Positions 44,629-54,902 of a DNA stretch of 64,000 nucleotides are shown in pieces. The position numbers and the translations under genes were made by a program. The stretch's first letter is position 1. Each line of letters opens with the position of its first letter. The stretch covers positions 62,001 through 126,000 of the forward strand of contig CAKONK010000002.1 of the NCBI GenBank assembly GCA_934097085.1, given 5' to 3'. The stretch comes from an uncultured Bacilli bacterium. GTDB lineage: Bacteria > Bacillota_I > Bacilli_A > RF39 > UBA660. The notes under the pieces are model-generated. The model was given only the letters and a program-made list of their open reading frames with translations, was not told the DNA's origin and searched no databases.

Positions 44629-45685
44629 AAAATTTTATATCATAGTTTTATTAGTTATAACTATGTTAACAACTGGGTGTGGCTCTAATAGCTATATTAA
44701 AGATGAAAAGGGTAAATTAGTAACAAATTCTGAAACTGGTCAAAGTTTACAAAAAACTATTTATTGTAAACCTTCAAAAAATACAGAAATGTATAAATTA
44801 TATGAAAAATATGAAGATCAGATGGAAGTTAAACTTTCAAAGTTACCAAGTTGTGATAAATATAAAATAAATTCTAATAAGACAAATAGTTTATGGCAGT
44901 TTTTATTTGTTAAACCTCTTGCATTTATTATTTTAAAAGTAGGTTTATTATTCAAAAATATGGGTATGACTCATGCTTATTTAGGATTATCTGTTATATT
45001 AATAGGATTATTAATTAGAATTATATTATTACCACTTACAATTAAAACTCAAACTCAAAGTGAGAGAATTAAAAAAGCAACTCCAGAAATTCAAAAATTG
45101 GAAAGAAAATATGGTAATGATACTTCTCAAGAAGCAATGATGGCAAAACAACAAGAAATGATGATGATTTATAAAAAATATCAAGTTAATCCAATGTTGA
45201 GCTGTATTATGTCACTAATTCAATTACCATTATTCTTTGCTTTCCTTGAGGCTATTTACAAAATACCTACAATATATGAAGGAAGAATATTTGGATGGAA
45301 TTTGGGAACAACTCCAAGTATTGGAATTTTCAAAAATCATCAATATACATTTATTATTCTTGTAGTATTAATTATTTTATCAACTTATTTTTCATTTAAA
45401 TTTACAATGAAACAAACTGCATCAAGTTCAAGCGTACCTGGTGCAGAAAAACAAACTAAATTTATGTTAATATTTATGACAGTATTTATTGGTTTTGCAT
45501 CATTAAGTTTACCAACCGCTATTGCATTATATTGGATTGTAACTTATGCATTTATGATTATTCAAACTTATATAATTAAGTTTATAAAAAATGGTAAAAC
45601 AGATAAAAAAATCAAAAAACAAAAGCAAAGTATTAATGAAAAATTAAAGGTTAAGGAGAATTTGAAGTATGGAAAAAATAAGTAA
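44615..45685 (+). CDS. yidC: Membrane protein insertase YidC (SpoIIIJ type), lipoprotein
   Basis: 356 residues. Signal peptide with lipobox LTTGC (Cys22), so it is lipid-anchored. The insertase core has five helices from about residue 105; Arg in LIGLLIRIILLPL lines the hydrophilic groove. Two Cys (C49 and C78 region) in the outer N-terminal loop. Bacillus SpoIIIJ is also needed for the forespore. Long basic C-tail could bind the ribosome. Confidence 0.95.
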   Translation: MKKNKKFYIIVLLVITMLTTGCGSNSYIKDEKGKLVTNSETGQSLQKTIYCKPSKNTEMYKLYEKYEDQMEVKLSKLPSCDKYKINSNKTNSLWQFLFVKPLAFIILKVGLLFKNMGMTHAYLGLSVILIGLLIRIILLPLTIKTQTQSERIKKATPEIQKLERKYGNDTSQEAMMAKQQEMMMIYKKYQVNPMLSCIMSLIQLPLFFAFLEAIYKIPTIYEGRIFGWNLGTTPSIGIFKNHQYTFIILVVLIILSTYFSFKFTMKQTASSSSVPGAEKQTKFMLIFMTVFIGFASLSLPTAIALYWIVTYAFMIIQTYIIKFIKNGKTDKKIKKQKQSINEKLKVKENLKYGKNK

Positions 45686-46283
45686 AGTAGGTAAAAATTT
45701 TGAAACAGTATTCGAAGAAATTTTAACAGAAAATAATTTAACTCAAGAAGAAGTTATCTATAAAACTACTGAAATTAAAAAAGGTTTATTTAAATCAGCA
45801 AATGTTGAAGTAACAATTTATAAAAAGTCTGATATTTATGATTTTGTAAAAGAATTTTTAAAAGAAATAGTAAATAATTTAGGTCTTGAGGTAACATTTG
45901 AAACTAAAAAAGTTGAAGATAGAGTAGTTATTAAAATGTATTCAAACAATAATAATATTTTAATTGGCCATAATGGTAATACAATTAAGGCTCTTGAAAA
46001 TTTAGTTAGACAAAAAATTCAACTTGAAACAGGTATGTTCTTTATAATTTCTCTAGATGTTGAAAACTATAAAGATAAAAAAATAAGTAGATTAGAAAGA
46101 CTTGCTAAACAAACTGCTAGAGAAGTTAAAAGAACACATATTGATGTTCATTTAGAAAATATGAATTCTTATGAAAGAAGAATTATTCATAATGCTTTAT
46201 CAGAATTTAAAGGTATTTCTACAAAAAGTACTGGAGAAGAGCCAAATAGACATATAGTAATAAGTTATATTGGAGAAAAATAG
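45669..46283 (+). CDS. khpB: RNA-binding protein KhpB (Jag)
   Basis: 204 residues. Jag-N domain (about 8-55), KH domain with GHNGNTIKAL (GxxG), and R3H domain (RRIIH region near 175). It binds sRNA and mRNA with KhpA and affects cell elongation in cocci. It overlaps yidC by 17 bp, the conserved pair. Confidence 0.95.
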   Translation: MEKISKVGKNFETVFEEILTENNLTQEEVIYKTTEIKKGLFKSANVEVTIYKKSDIYDFVKEFLKEIVNNLGLEVTFETKKVEDRVVIKMYSNNNNILIGHNGNTIKALENLVRQKIQLETGMFFIISLDVENYKDKKISRLERLAKQTAREVKRTHIDVHLENMNSYERRIIHNALSEFKGISTKSTGEEPNRHIVISYIGEK

Positions 46284-46310
46284 TCAATTTCATTTTGGCT
46301 ATTTTTTATT
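46279..46310 (+). terminator. Terminator at the khpB stop
   Basis: Stem ATAGTCA/TGGCTAT (with one T-G pair) that contains the TAG stop, then TTTTTT. Confidence 0.7.
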
Positions 46311-46337
46311 TACATTAAATTAAAATAGTGTTACAAT
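46309..46337 (+). promoter_or_regulatory. Promoter of mnmE-mnmG-rsmG
   Basis: TTTACA (46309-46314), 17-base spacer, TACAAT (46332-46337). Confidence 0.6.
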
Positions 46338-46359
46338 AACGCAAGGAAAAGGAGGCACT

Positions 46360-47703
46360 ATGGAAGATACTATTTGTGCTATTGCTACTTCTTTAGGAGT
46401 GGGGGCTATATCAATAATTAGATTAAGTGGTAAGGATGCTATAGAAAAAGTTAATAGTATATTTTCTCGTGATTTAACAAATGTAAATTCTCATAGTGTT
46501 ACTTACGGTCATATAGTTTATAATAATGAAATTATTGATGAAGTTTTAGTTACAGTAATGAGAGCTCCAAAAACATATACAACTGAGGATATAGTGGAAA
46601 TTAACTCTCATGGAGGGTATGTAACATCAAATAAGATACTTGAAATATTATTAGAAATAGGTTGTAAGTTAGCAGAACCTGGTGAATTTACAAAAAGAGC
46701 TTTTTTAAATGGTAGAATAAATTTAATTCAATCTGAAGCGGTAAATGAACTTATTAAAGCAAAAACAGATTCAAAAAGAAAATTATGTTTAAATCAAATA
46801 GGGGGAAATGTTACTAAAATAATTGATGATATTAGAGAAGATATTGTCAAATTACTTGCTAATATTGAGGTTAATATAGATTACCCTGAATATGAAGATA
46901 ATCCTGTAGTTACTACAAATTTGCTTAATGAAAGTCTAAATCATATTAATAAAAAAATTGAAACTTTAAAAAATAATGCAAATTTTGGTAAGATTATTTG
47001 TGATGGAATTAATGTTGCTATTATTGGTAAACCAAATGTAGGTAAAAGTAGTATATTAAATAACTTTTTAGATGAAGAAAAGGCTATCGTTACTGATATT
47101 GCCGGAACAACTAGAGATATTGTCGAAGGAAATATCTCCTTAAATGGAGTAGAACTAAAATTAATAGATACAGCAGGTATACATGATACTGATGACTATG
47201 TTGAAAAAATTGGTGTTAATAAAAGTTTAGAAAAATTAAATAATGCTGATTTAGTTATTCTTGTTTTAGATGGTTCAAAAGAACTTGATGAAAATGATAA
47301 CAAATTATTAACAAGTATTGATAAAACAAAAACAATTATTTTTGTTAATAAAAGTGATTTACCTCAAAAAAATAATTTAAATTTAAAAGATAATGTAATT
47401 TATGGTAGTGCAAAAGAAGTAGAGGGACTTTCAAAATTAAAAGAAAAAATAATAGATATGTTTAATTTAAATGAAATAAACAAAGATCTAACATATTTAT
47501 CAAATGTAAGACAAATAGATTTAGTAAAAAAAGCATATTTATCAATAAATAATGCAAAAAATTCTCTTAATAATGGAATACCAATTGAAATGATTTCTAC
47601 AGATTTAAAAGAATGTTATGAACTTTTAGGAGAAATAATTGGTAAAACTTATAAAGATGATATAATTGATAGATTGTTTCAAGATTTTTGTGTAGGAAAG
47701 TAG
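46360..47703 (+). CDS. mnmE: tRNA modification GTPase MnmE
   Basis: 447 residues. N-terminal folate-binding domain, GTPase inside a helical domain (GKPNVGKSS, DTAGIHD, NKSD) and the C-terminal FCVGK with the catalytic Cys. With MnmG it puts the xm5 group on U34 of certain tRNAs. RBS GGAGG. It is followed by mnmG after a few bases. Confidence 0.98.
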   Translation: MEDTICAIATSLGVGAISIIRLSGKDAIEKVNSIFSRDLTNVNSHSVTYGHIVYNNEIIDEVLVTVMRAPKTYTTEDIVEINSHGGYVTSNKILEILLEIGCKLAEPGEFTKRAFLNGRINLIQSEAVNELIKAKTDSKRKLCLNQIGGNVTKIIDDIREDIVKLLANIEVNIDYPEYEDNPVVTTNLLNESLNHINKKIETLKNNANFGKIICDGINVAIIGKPNVGKSSILNNFLDEEKAIVTDIAGTTRDIVEGNISLNGVELKLIDTAGIHDTDDYVEKIGVNKSLEKLNNADLVILVLDGSKELDENDNKLLTSIDKTKTIIFVNKSDLPQKNNLNLKDNVIYGSAKEVEGLSKLKEKIIDMFNLNEINKDLTYLSNVRQIDLVKKAYLSINNAKNSLNNGIPIEMISTDLKECYELLGEIIGKTYKDDIIDRLFQDFCVGK

Positions 47704-47711
47704 GGATGATT

Positions 47712-49577
47712 ATGTATGATGTTATAGTTGTTGGTGGAGGACATGCAGGTTGTGAAGCTGCACATATAAGTGCATTTATGGGTAAAAAAACTTTACTTAT
47801 TACTTCGAATAAAAAAAATATTGCAGATATGCCTTGTAATCCCTCAATAGGTGGTAGTGCAAAAGGTATCATTGTAAGAGAAATAGATGCTTTAGGTGGT
47901 TTAATGGGTATAGTTGCGGATAAATCACATTTTCAAATTAAAATGCTTAATAATTCTAAAGGTCCTGCAGTAAGAAGTTTAAGAGCTCAAGCAGATAAGA
48001 AAGTTTATCCAAAAGTAATGCTTGAATATTTAGAAAATACTCCAAATTTAGATATAAAAGAAGGTATGGTTGAGGATTTAATAATAGAAAATAATACTAT
48101 AAAAGGGGTAATTTTAGAAAATAAAGAAGAAATTTATTGTAATGCAGTGATTCTTACAACAGGAACATATTTAAATGCTAATATTTTAATTGGTTCTGAA
48201 AATACACCAAGTGGTCCTCATGGAGAAAAAAGAAGTAATAATCTTTCAAATAATTTAAAAAAATATGGTTTTAATATAAAAAGACTCAAAACAGGTACTC
48301 CTCAAAGAATTAAAGCTTCAAGTATTGATTTTTCTGTTTTAAAAGAGGAAAAAGGAGATGATACTTATTGGACATTTTCTTTTGATACCAAACCTTTATA
48401 TAAAATTAATGAACAACAAAAGTGTTATTTAGTTTATACAAATGAAAATACTCATAAAATTATTAGAGATAATTTAAAATTAAGTGCTATGTATGGTGGT
48501 TATGCAACAGGTGTTGGTCCAAGATATTGTCCTTCGATTGAGGATAAAATAGTTAGATTTGCCGATAAAGAAAGACATCAATTATTTTTAGAACCAGAAA
48601 GTATTTACTATGACGAATGGTATTTACAGGGCTTTTCAACTTCAATGCCTAGAGATGTTCAAGAGAAAATGGTTCATTCTTTACACGGTCTTGAAAATGC
48701 AGTAATATCTAAATATGCTTATGCAATAGAGTATGATGCAATAGATGCAATGCAAATTAAACCTAGTTTGGAAACTAAAATTATTTCAGGACTCTTTACA
48801 GCGGGTCAAATTAATGGTACTTCAGGTTATGAAGAGGCTGCAGGTCAAGGTTTAGTCGCAGGTATTAATGCTTCATTAAAGTTAGATAATAAGGAAGCAA
48901 TGGTTTTAAAAAGATCAAGTGCTTATATAGGTGTTTTAATTGATGATTTGGTTACTAAGGGTATTACAGATCCATATAGAATGCTTACCTCAAGAGCGGA
49001 GTTTAGATTACTTTTAAGACACGATAATGCTGATGAAAGACTTACTCCAATTGGATATGAAGTAGGAAGTGTATCTAAAGAAAAATATAGTAATTACTTA
49101 AATAAAAAGAATAATATAAATAAATTGAAAGAAATTCTTACAAATAATAATCTTGTAATGAATGAAGAAGTAAAAGAAAAATTTATAGAAAATAATTTAG
49201 ATGTTCCTAAAAAAAATATGAAGTTTATTGAACTATTAAAAAGACCAGAAATATCTATAGATTTTTTAGCAAATTTTATTGATATAGCTGGGTTTACTAA
49301 TGAAGAAAAAGAAGAAGTAACTATTGAAGTTAAATATGAAGGTTACATAAAAAAAGAGTATGAACAAAAAGAAAAATTATTAAAAATGGAATCTAAACAA
49401 ATTCCTAAAGATATCGATTATAATAAAGTAAAAAATATTGCTAGTGAAGCAAGACAAAAGTTATCACTTGTTAGACCAGAAACTATTGCTCAAGCATCAA
49501 GAATAAGTGGAGTTAATCCTGTTGATATATCACTTTTATTAATATATTTAAAAAAGGAGTATAACAAAAATGATTAA
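47712..49577 (+). CDS. mnmG: tRNA modification enzyme MnmG (GidA)
   Basis: 621 residues from the ATG at 47712 (TAGGGAT before it); frames further up lie in mnmE. FAD motif VVGGGHAGCEAA, ADMPCNPSIGGSAKG, and the C-terminal KKNMKFIEL region. Partner of MnmE. Its last 8 bases overlap rsmG. Confidence 0.97.
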   Translation: MYDVIVVGGGHAGCEAAHISAFMGKKTLLITSNKKNIADMPCNPSIGGSAKGIIVREIDALGGLMGIVADKSHFQIKMLNNSKGPAVRSLRAQADKKVYPKVMLEYLENTPNLDIKEGMVEDLIIENNTIKGVILENKEEIYCNAVILTTGTYLNANILIGSENTPSGPHGEKRSNNLSNNLKKYGFNIKRLKTGTPQRIKASSIDFSVLKEEKGDDTYWTFSFDTKPLYKINEQQKCYLVYTNENTHKIIRDNLKLSAMYGGYATGVGPRYCPSIEDKIVRFADKERHQLFLEPESIYYDEWYLQGFSTSMPRDVQEKMVHSLHGLENAVISKYAYAIEYDAIDAMQIKPSLETKIISGLFTAGQINGTSGYEEAAGQGLVAGINASLKLDNKEAMVLKRSSAYIGVLIDDLVTKGITDPYRMLTSRAEFRLLLRHDNADERLTPIGYEVGSVSKEKYSNYLNKKNNINKLKEILTNNNLVMNEEVKEKFIENNLDVPKKNMKFIELLKRPEISIDFLANFIDIAGFTNEEKEEVTIEVKYEGYIKKEYEQKEKLLKMESKQIPKDIDYNKVKNIASEARQKLSLVRPETIAQASRISGVNPVDISLLLIYLKKEYNKND

Positions 49578-50289
49578 TGAATTTATTAAAAATCTTCAGA
49601 AAAATAGTATTCCTTATGATGATGAAAAGTTAACTCAATTAAATATTTATTATAACTTTTTAATTGACTATAACAGTCATACTAATGTAACAGCAATTAC
49701 TGAACAAAAAGAAGTATATTTTAAACACTTTTTGGACTCTTTAATGGTTTCCAAAGCAGTAAATTTATCTAATCAAAATATACTTGATATTGGTTCAGGT
49801 GCAGGTTTTCCTGGTATTGTTTTAAAAATTTTTTACCCAGAAATTAAACTTACAGTTCTTGATTCAAATAATAAAAAAATAACATTTATAAATATGTTAT
49901 TAGAAAAACTTAATATTAAAGATGTAATTACTGTATGTGATAGAGCAGAAAATTATATGAAAGATCATTTAAATGAATTTGATATTGTTTTATCAAGAGC
50001 AGTTGCTTATGCAGATATTATTACTTCATTATCAGTGCCATTTATTAAGAAAGATGGAGTAATTATTCTTATGAAAGGTAATTATGAAGGGGAAATTAAA
50101 GTATTAAATACATATAAAAATGAGCTTAATATTTCAACTATTGATATTATTAATTATGATATTTTATCAAATGAAAATAATCGCTCATTAATTGTGATTA
50201 AGAAAAGTAATGAATCATCAAAAGTTGTTAATTATGCAAAATTACTTAAACAAAGTGAAAATCGAAAAAAGAAACTAAATTTGAAATAG
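49570..50289 (+). CDS. rsmG: 16S rRNA guanine(527)-N7-methyltransferase RsmG
   Basis: 239 residues. SAM-binding ILDIGSGAGFPGIVL, the HFLDSL block and VLSRAVA are conserved. Loss gives low-level streptomycin resistance in several species. The start overlaps mnmG by 8 bp; the stop is inside the operon terminator. Confidence 0.96.
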   Translation: MINEFIKNLQKNSIPYDDEKLTQLNIYYNFLIDYNSHTNVTAITEQKEVYFKHFLDSLMVSKAVNLSNQNILDIGSGAGFPGIVLKIFYPEIKLTVLDSNNKKITFINMLLEKLNIKDVITVCDRAENYMKDHLNEFDIVLSRAVAYADIITSLSVPFIKKDGVIILMKGNYEGEIKVLNTYKNELNISTIDIINYDILSNENNRSLIVIKKSNESSKVVNYAKLLKQSENRKKKLNLK

Positions 50290-50303
50290 TTTCTTCTTTT
50301 TTT
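50269..50303 (+). terminator. Terminator of the mnmE-rsmG operon
   Basis: Nine-bp stem AAGAAACTA/TAGTTTCTT (50269-50277 with 50287-50295), then CTTTTTTT. The rsmG stop is in the stem. Confidence 0.8.
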
Positions 50304-50307
50304 GCCC

Positions 50308-50336
50308 TTGAAAAAATTTACAAGATATATTATGAT
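50308..50336 (+). promoter_or_regulatory. Promoter of parB
   Basis: TTGAAA (50308-50313), 17-base spacer, TATGAT (50331-50336). Confidence 0.6.
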
Positions 50337-50361
50337 ATATATAGTAGAAGAAGGGGCCAAT

Positions 50362-51243
50362 ATGAATTTTGATGCTAATGTTTTAAATGTTGCTGTAGAA
50401 GATATAATTCCTAATCGATTTCAACCACGATTAGTTTTTGATGATGCTTCTTTAAAGGATTTAGCAGAATCAATAAAAGCTCACGGAATAATACAACCAC
50501 TTGTTTTAAGAAGACTAGGGGAAAAATATGAGATAATTGCTGGTGAAAGAAGATATAGAGCCGCAATGTTAGCCGGACTTTCTAGTGTTCCAGCAGTTAT
50601 TGCTAAAATAGATGATAAAAGTGCACAAGAAGTAGCAATTAGTGAAAATGTCCAAAGAAAAGAATTAAATCCAATTGAGGAAGCAAAATCATACCAAGCC
50701 TTATTAAATGAAGGTTTTATGTCAAAAGAAGTATTTGCTAAAAAATTAGGTATACCTTTAGCAGTATTGGAGGCAAAACTTAAATTACTTTATATGCCTC
50801 AGGAAGTACAAGATGCTCTTTTAGCGGGTAAAATATCTGAAAGACACGCAAAAACCTTAATGAAAATAAAAGAGAGTAGCGACCAAGTAAAGTGGCTACA
50901 TGAAATTATAGATAAAAGATTAAATGTTAAAGAGTTAGAAAATGAAATTGCTAAAGAATATGGCGATTTAAATACAGCATTTAATATAGATATTGATAAA
51001 TTAAAAAGTACTTCAACTGATATTAATGTTCCTCTTATACAGCCAATAAATCCTGTATCAAACACTAATGTAGGTCCAATTAATTTAGGAGAAAAAAGGC
51101 AAAATAAGTTCTTTAATGACCTTGAGGATGAACAGGCTAATATGAGTACTGATGAAACAGCTAATCCATTTCAAAATTCTTATATGAGTTTTGAAAGTGA
51201 TAAGGAAAGTATAGATAGTTTAGATTTTTTACCTCCAAACTAA
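50362..51243 (+). CDS. parB: ParB/Noc family centromere-binding protein
   Basis: 293 residues from the ATG at 50362 (GAAGGGGCC upstream). N-terminal CTP-binding domain (IKAHGIIQPLVLRR, IIAGERRYRAAMLAGL, ISENVQRKELNPIEEAKSY), then a helix-turn-helix region (about 125-190) and an acidic C-terminal part. Directly after rsmG Bacillus has noc; the consensus parS array at 34.2-35.0 kb points to ParB/Spo0J specificity. No ParA/Soj gene adjoins. Its HTH helix (LGIPLAVLEAKLKLL) departs from the usual KSRPxIANxLRLL. The 3' ends of parB and the PBP gene overlap by three bases. Confidence 0.9.
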   Translation: MNFDANVLNVAVEDIIPNRFQPRLVFDDASLKDLAESIKAHGIIQPLVLRRLGEKYEIIAGERRYRAAMLAGLSSVPAVIAKIDDKSAQEVAISENVQRKELNPIEEAKSYQALLNEGFMSKEVFAKKLGIPLAVLEAKLKLLYMPQEVQDALLAGKISERHAKTLMKIKESSDQVKWLHEIIDKRLNVKELENEIAKEYGDLNTAFNIDIDKLKSTSTDINVPLIQPINPVSNTNVGPINLGEKRQNKFFNDLEDEQANMSTDETANPFQNSYMSFESDKESIDSLDFLPPN

Positions 51244-53174
51244 CTATCTTTTTTTGTGTCTATATAATATGGCTCACTACCTTTTAAGTAGTAGAATATA
51301 GCCATATTTTTTTTATCATTTGTAGTTTGTCCATTAATAGCATTTAAAGGAAGTCCTACTACATTTTCAGGCATTTCATACCAGTTATTTGTACTATCTT
51401 GCTCAATATATGAAACGGTATTTGCCCAAACATTTTTTACTTCTCCTCCAAGTTTTAGTTCAATATTTGAGTTATCATCGTAGCCTGCCCATGTCATCAT
51501 TAAAATATTTTTATTATAACCAACAGCCCAGTAATCTGTATCTGTTGTTCCAGTTTTAAAGGCATATTTTTGATTTAATTTATCTGCTATATTTAAAGCT
51601 GTAGGATAATTATAATCTATAAATGATGAATTTGTTGTACTTGTAAGAAGCTCATTTAAAATATATACATAATTTGGATTTAATACTAAATTATTAGTGG
51701 GTTCGTGAGAATATATAACATTTCCTTCCTTATCAAGTATTTTTTCGATAAAATATAAGTCTTTTTTATAACCTAAAGAGGCAAAAGTTGTATAAGCATT
51801 TGCAAAATCTAACATATTTAACTCACTTGTACCTAGAGCAAGAGATACTACATTTTTTAATTTTTCTTTTATACCACATTTTTTAGCGGTGTTTATTAAA
51901 GTATCAACGCCTAAAAAAAGATTTGTTTTAACAGCATAAATATTATCTGAATACGCAAGAGCGGCAGCCATTGTTATTTCTTTATTACCATATAAGTTAC
52001 CATAATTTTTTGGTGCATATGTTTTTCCATCACTTAAATTAAAAGTAGTATATTGACTTAAAAAAGTTGATGATGAAGTCATACCATTTTCCAAAGCACC
52101 ATAATACAAAATTGGTTTCATTGTTGAACCTACTTGTCTTTTTGCACTTAATGCACGATTATATTCACTTTTTTTATAGTTTCTACCTCCGGAAAGAGCA
52201 AGAACTTTTCCAGTATTTGGATCAACAATAATCGAAGCCATTTCAAGTTTTTCATTCTTTATATTATTAAGAAGTTCTTCTTCCATCTTTTTTTGATAAT
52301 CAAGATTTAAATTAGTATAAATTTTATATTTACCACTGTTAATCATTTTATCATCAAAACCAAGTTTATTTTTTAATTCATAATAAACAGCATCTTCATA
52401 ATAATCAAGCATCTGCAAGTTATTATCATTTTTTTTGCCATAAATTTCAATTTTATTTTTAAACAAGTTATTATATTTTTCACTTGATAAAAGTCCATTA
52501 TTTACCATTGTTAAGGCAACAACTTTAGCTCTTTGAATACTTTTGTCATAGTCTGATACTGGGTTATAATGACTTGGACTTTTAGGTATACCGGCTAAAA
52601 TAAGAGATTCCTCTAAAGTTAAATCTTTGGGTTTTTTATTAAAATAGTATGCTGATGCTTCAGCAATCCCATAATTACCCAAACCAAAATTAATTGTATT
52701 TAAATATGCCTCCAAGATTTCGTCTTTATCGTAATGAACCTCTAAATTAAGTGTCATCAAGGCTTCTTTGATTTTTCTATCCCAGGTTTTGTCAAAATCA
52801 AGATAAGCATTTTTAATATATTGTTGAGAAATTGTACTACCACCTTCAACGATTTTATTACTTTTTAAATTGTTAAATAATGCTTTTATAATTCTTAAAT
52901 AATCAAAACCATTATGAACATAAAAATTTTTATCCTCTACTGAAACTACAGCATCTTTTAAATTTTGAGATATTTTATTAATATTTGTCCATCGATTATT
53001 TTTATTTCCCTCATAGAAAACATTTTCATCTATATCATATAATTCATAAGTATGATATGAATTTAACTGAAGTTTTGGTGAAAAGTATGAATAAGAATAT
53101 AGACCAATTATTATAATAATTATTGATAAAAAAGAAAATAAAAATATTTTGTATAGTAAATTTAATATACGCAA
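51240..53174 (-). CDS. Class A penicillin-binding protein (PBP1A-like)
   Basis: 644 residues with a TTG start (53174) behind GGGTGA. One membrane helix (about 8-30), glycosyltransferase 51 domain (EDKNFYVHNGFD, GGSTISQQYIKN, KIKEALMTLNLE) and transpeptidase domain with STMK (SxxK), SDN and KTGTTD. It polymerises and cross-links peptidoglycan. It is convergent with parB. No terminator is seen between them. Confidence 0.95.
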   Translation of the reverse strand: MRILNLLYKIFLFSFLSIIIIIIGLYSYSYFSPKLQLNSYHTYELYDIDENVFYEGNKNNRWTNINKISQNLKDAVVSVEDKNFYVHNGFDYLRIIKALFNNLKSNKIVEGGSTISQQYIKNAYLDFDKTWDRKIKEALMTLNLEVHYDKDEILEAYLNTINFGLGNYGIAEASAYYFNKKPKDLTLEESLILAGIPKSPSHYNPVSDYDKSIQRAKVVALTMVNNGLLSSEKYNNLFKNKIEIYGKKNDNNLQMLDYYEDAVYYELKNKLGFDDKMINSGKYKIYTNLNLDYQKKMEEELLNNIKNEKLEMASIIVDPNTGKVLALSGGRNYKKSEYNRALSAKRQVGSTMKPILYYGALENGMTSSSTFLSQYTTFNLSDGKTYAPKNYGNLYGNKEITMAAALAYSDNIYAVKTNLFLGVDTLINTAKKCGIKEKLKNVVSLALGTSELNMLDFANAYTTFASLGYKKDLYFIEKILDKEGNVIYSHEPTNNLVLNPNYVYILNELLTSTTNSSFIDYNYPTALNIADKLNQKYAFKTGTTDTDYWAVGYNKNILMMTWAGYDDNSNIELKLGGEVKNVWANTVSYIEQDSTNNWYEMPENVVGLPLNAINGQTTNDKKNMAIFYYLKGSEPYYIDTKKDS

Positions 53175-53220
53175 GTTTATTCACCCTTAATTAGTATCGT
53201 AAAAAAATTAAAAAATATGA

Positions 53221-53249
53221 GTGCATTTTTAGATATAGTATGCTATAAT
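53221..53249 (+). promoter_or_regulatory. Extended -10 promoter of argS
   Basis: TGCTATAAT with TATAAT at 53244-53249; GTGCAT at 53221-53226 is a poor -35 at 17 bases. Confidence 0.5.
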
Positions 53250-53290
53250 GTTGTAGAAAAAACGAGAAAGACCGGGAAAGGTGGTAAAAA

Positions 53291-54901
53291 ATGAAAGAAA
53301 AATTAATTAAATTAATTACTGATGCACTAAATACTTTAGGTATTTCAGAGGACAATATTTCATTAGAAATTCCTAAGAATAAAGATAATGGTGATTATAG
53401 TACAAATGTAGCTTTAAAAAATGCTAAAAAGATTAATAAGAGTCCAATGGAACTTGCAAATATTCTTAAAGATTTAATTCATAGTGAATTTATCGAAGAA
53501 GTTAATGTTGCTATGCCAGGATTTATTAATTTTAAATTAAAAAAAGATTACTTATATGAAAATTTAAATAATGTTTTAGCTTTAAAAAGTAATTATGGAA
53601 GACAATCATTTGGTAACAATGAAAAAGTTAATATTGAATTTGTATCTGCAAACCCAACAGGAATACTTCATATGGGTAATGCAAGAGGTGGTGCTTATGG
53701 AGATTCTCTTGCTAGAATTATGTCTTTCTGTGGATATGATGTAACAAAAGAATATTATTTAAATGATGCTGGTAATCAAATTAATAAACTAGCAAACTCA
53801 GTTTACAGTAGATATTTAACATTATGTGGTATTGAAAATGAATTTCCTGAAAATGGTTATCCTGGAAAAGAAATTTATGATATTGCTGAAAAATTATATA
53901 GTGAATATAAAGATAAATATGTAAATAATGATTTTGATTTTATAAAAGAATTTTCTACTAAATATTTAACTGACATTATTTTTGAACATTTAAAAGAATA
54001 TAGAATAAACTATGATGTAATAACCTCAGAGAAATCTATATATCAAAAATATAATTTTGATGATGTTATAAATAAAATGAGAGATAATGGTTATATTTAT
54101 GAGAAAGATGGTGCTATTTGGTTTAAAAGTAGTGCAATCTATGATGATCAAGACCATGTACTAATTAAAAGTGATGGTACAAATACTTATTTACTTCCAG
54201 ATATTTTATATCACGAAGATAAAATTAAAAGGGGATTTACTCAAATAATTGATGTACTTGGAACAGATCATCATGGTTATGTTGCAAGACTTAAAGGAGC
54301 AATTAAAGCACTTGGATTAAATGATAATTACATAGATATAAAACTTTTACAACTAGTAAGAATTATCCAAAATCACGAAGTTGTTACTATGCATAAAAGA
54401 ACTGGTAAAGTTATTACTTTAAAAGATTTAATTGATGATACATCAGTTAATGCTGTAAGATTTTACTTTTCTAAATATTCACTTGATACACAAATGGATT
54501 TTGATATTGATTTAGCAAGATCTAGTTCAAATGATAATCAAGTATATTATATTTGTTATGCTTATGCAAGAATATGTTCTATATTAAATAAATATAATAA
54601 AGAAGTTAGTAAATTAGATGACTATAATTATATAACAGGTGATAGCGCTCAAAAATTACTTACATTTATATATAAGTTCCCAGATGTAGTTAAAAGTGCT
54701 GCGCTTAAGAAAACACCACATATACTAGCAAATTATAGTTATGAACTAGCATCACTATTTCATAATTTCTATGAAACAAATAAGATTATTACTGAAAATG
54801 ATGAGCAAACTAAAGAGAATATCTGTTTAATAAAGGCAGTTAAAATTACTTTATTTAATGCTTTAAATTTAATAGGCGTTGTGCCAGAAGAGAGGATGTA
54901 A
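53291..54901 (+). CDS. argS: Arginyl-tRNA synthetase
   Basis: 536 residues. Additional N-terminal Add-1 domain, class I signature in NPTGILHMGNARGGAYGD (HIGH form HMGN), VLGTDHHGYVARLKGA and the DALR anticodon domain. The KMSK motif is degenerate (MHKRTGKVITL), which is normal for ArgRS of this type. RBS GGTGG. It runs into rpoE with one base between stop and ATG. Confidence 0.96.
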   Translation: MKEKLIKLITDALNTLGISEDNISLEIPKNKDNGDYSTNVALKNAKKINKSPMELANILKDLIHSEFIEEVNVAMPGFINFKLKKDYLYENLNNVLALKSNYGRQSFGNNEKVNIEFVSANPTGILHMGNARGGAYGDSLARIMSFCGYDVTKEYYLNDAGNQINKLANSVYSRYLTLCGIENEFPENGYPGKEIYDIAEKLYSEYKDKYVNNDFDFIKEFSTKYLTDIIFEHLKEYRINYDVITSEKSIYQKYNFDDVINKMRDNGYIYEKDGAIWFKSSAIYDDQDHVLIKSDGTNTYLLPDILYHEDKIKRGFTQIIDVLGTDHHGYVARLKGAIKALGLNDNYIDIKLLQLVRIIQNHEVVTMHKRTGKVITLKDLIDDTSVNAVRFYFSKYSLDTQMDFDIDLARSSSNDNQVYYICYAYARICSILNKYNKEVSKLDDYNYITGDSAQKLLTFIYKFPDVVKSAALKKTPHILANYSYELASLFHNFYETNKIITENDEQTKENICLIKAVKITLFNALNLIGVVPEERM

Positions 54902-54902
54902 A

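Noticed and set aside
47597..47872. Minus-strand frame across the mnmE-mnmG junction
   Set aside because: Antisense to two certain genes and without an RBS.
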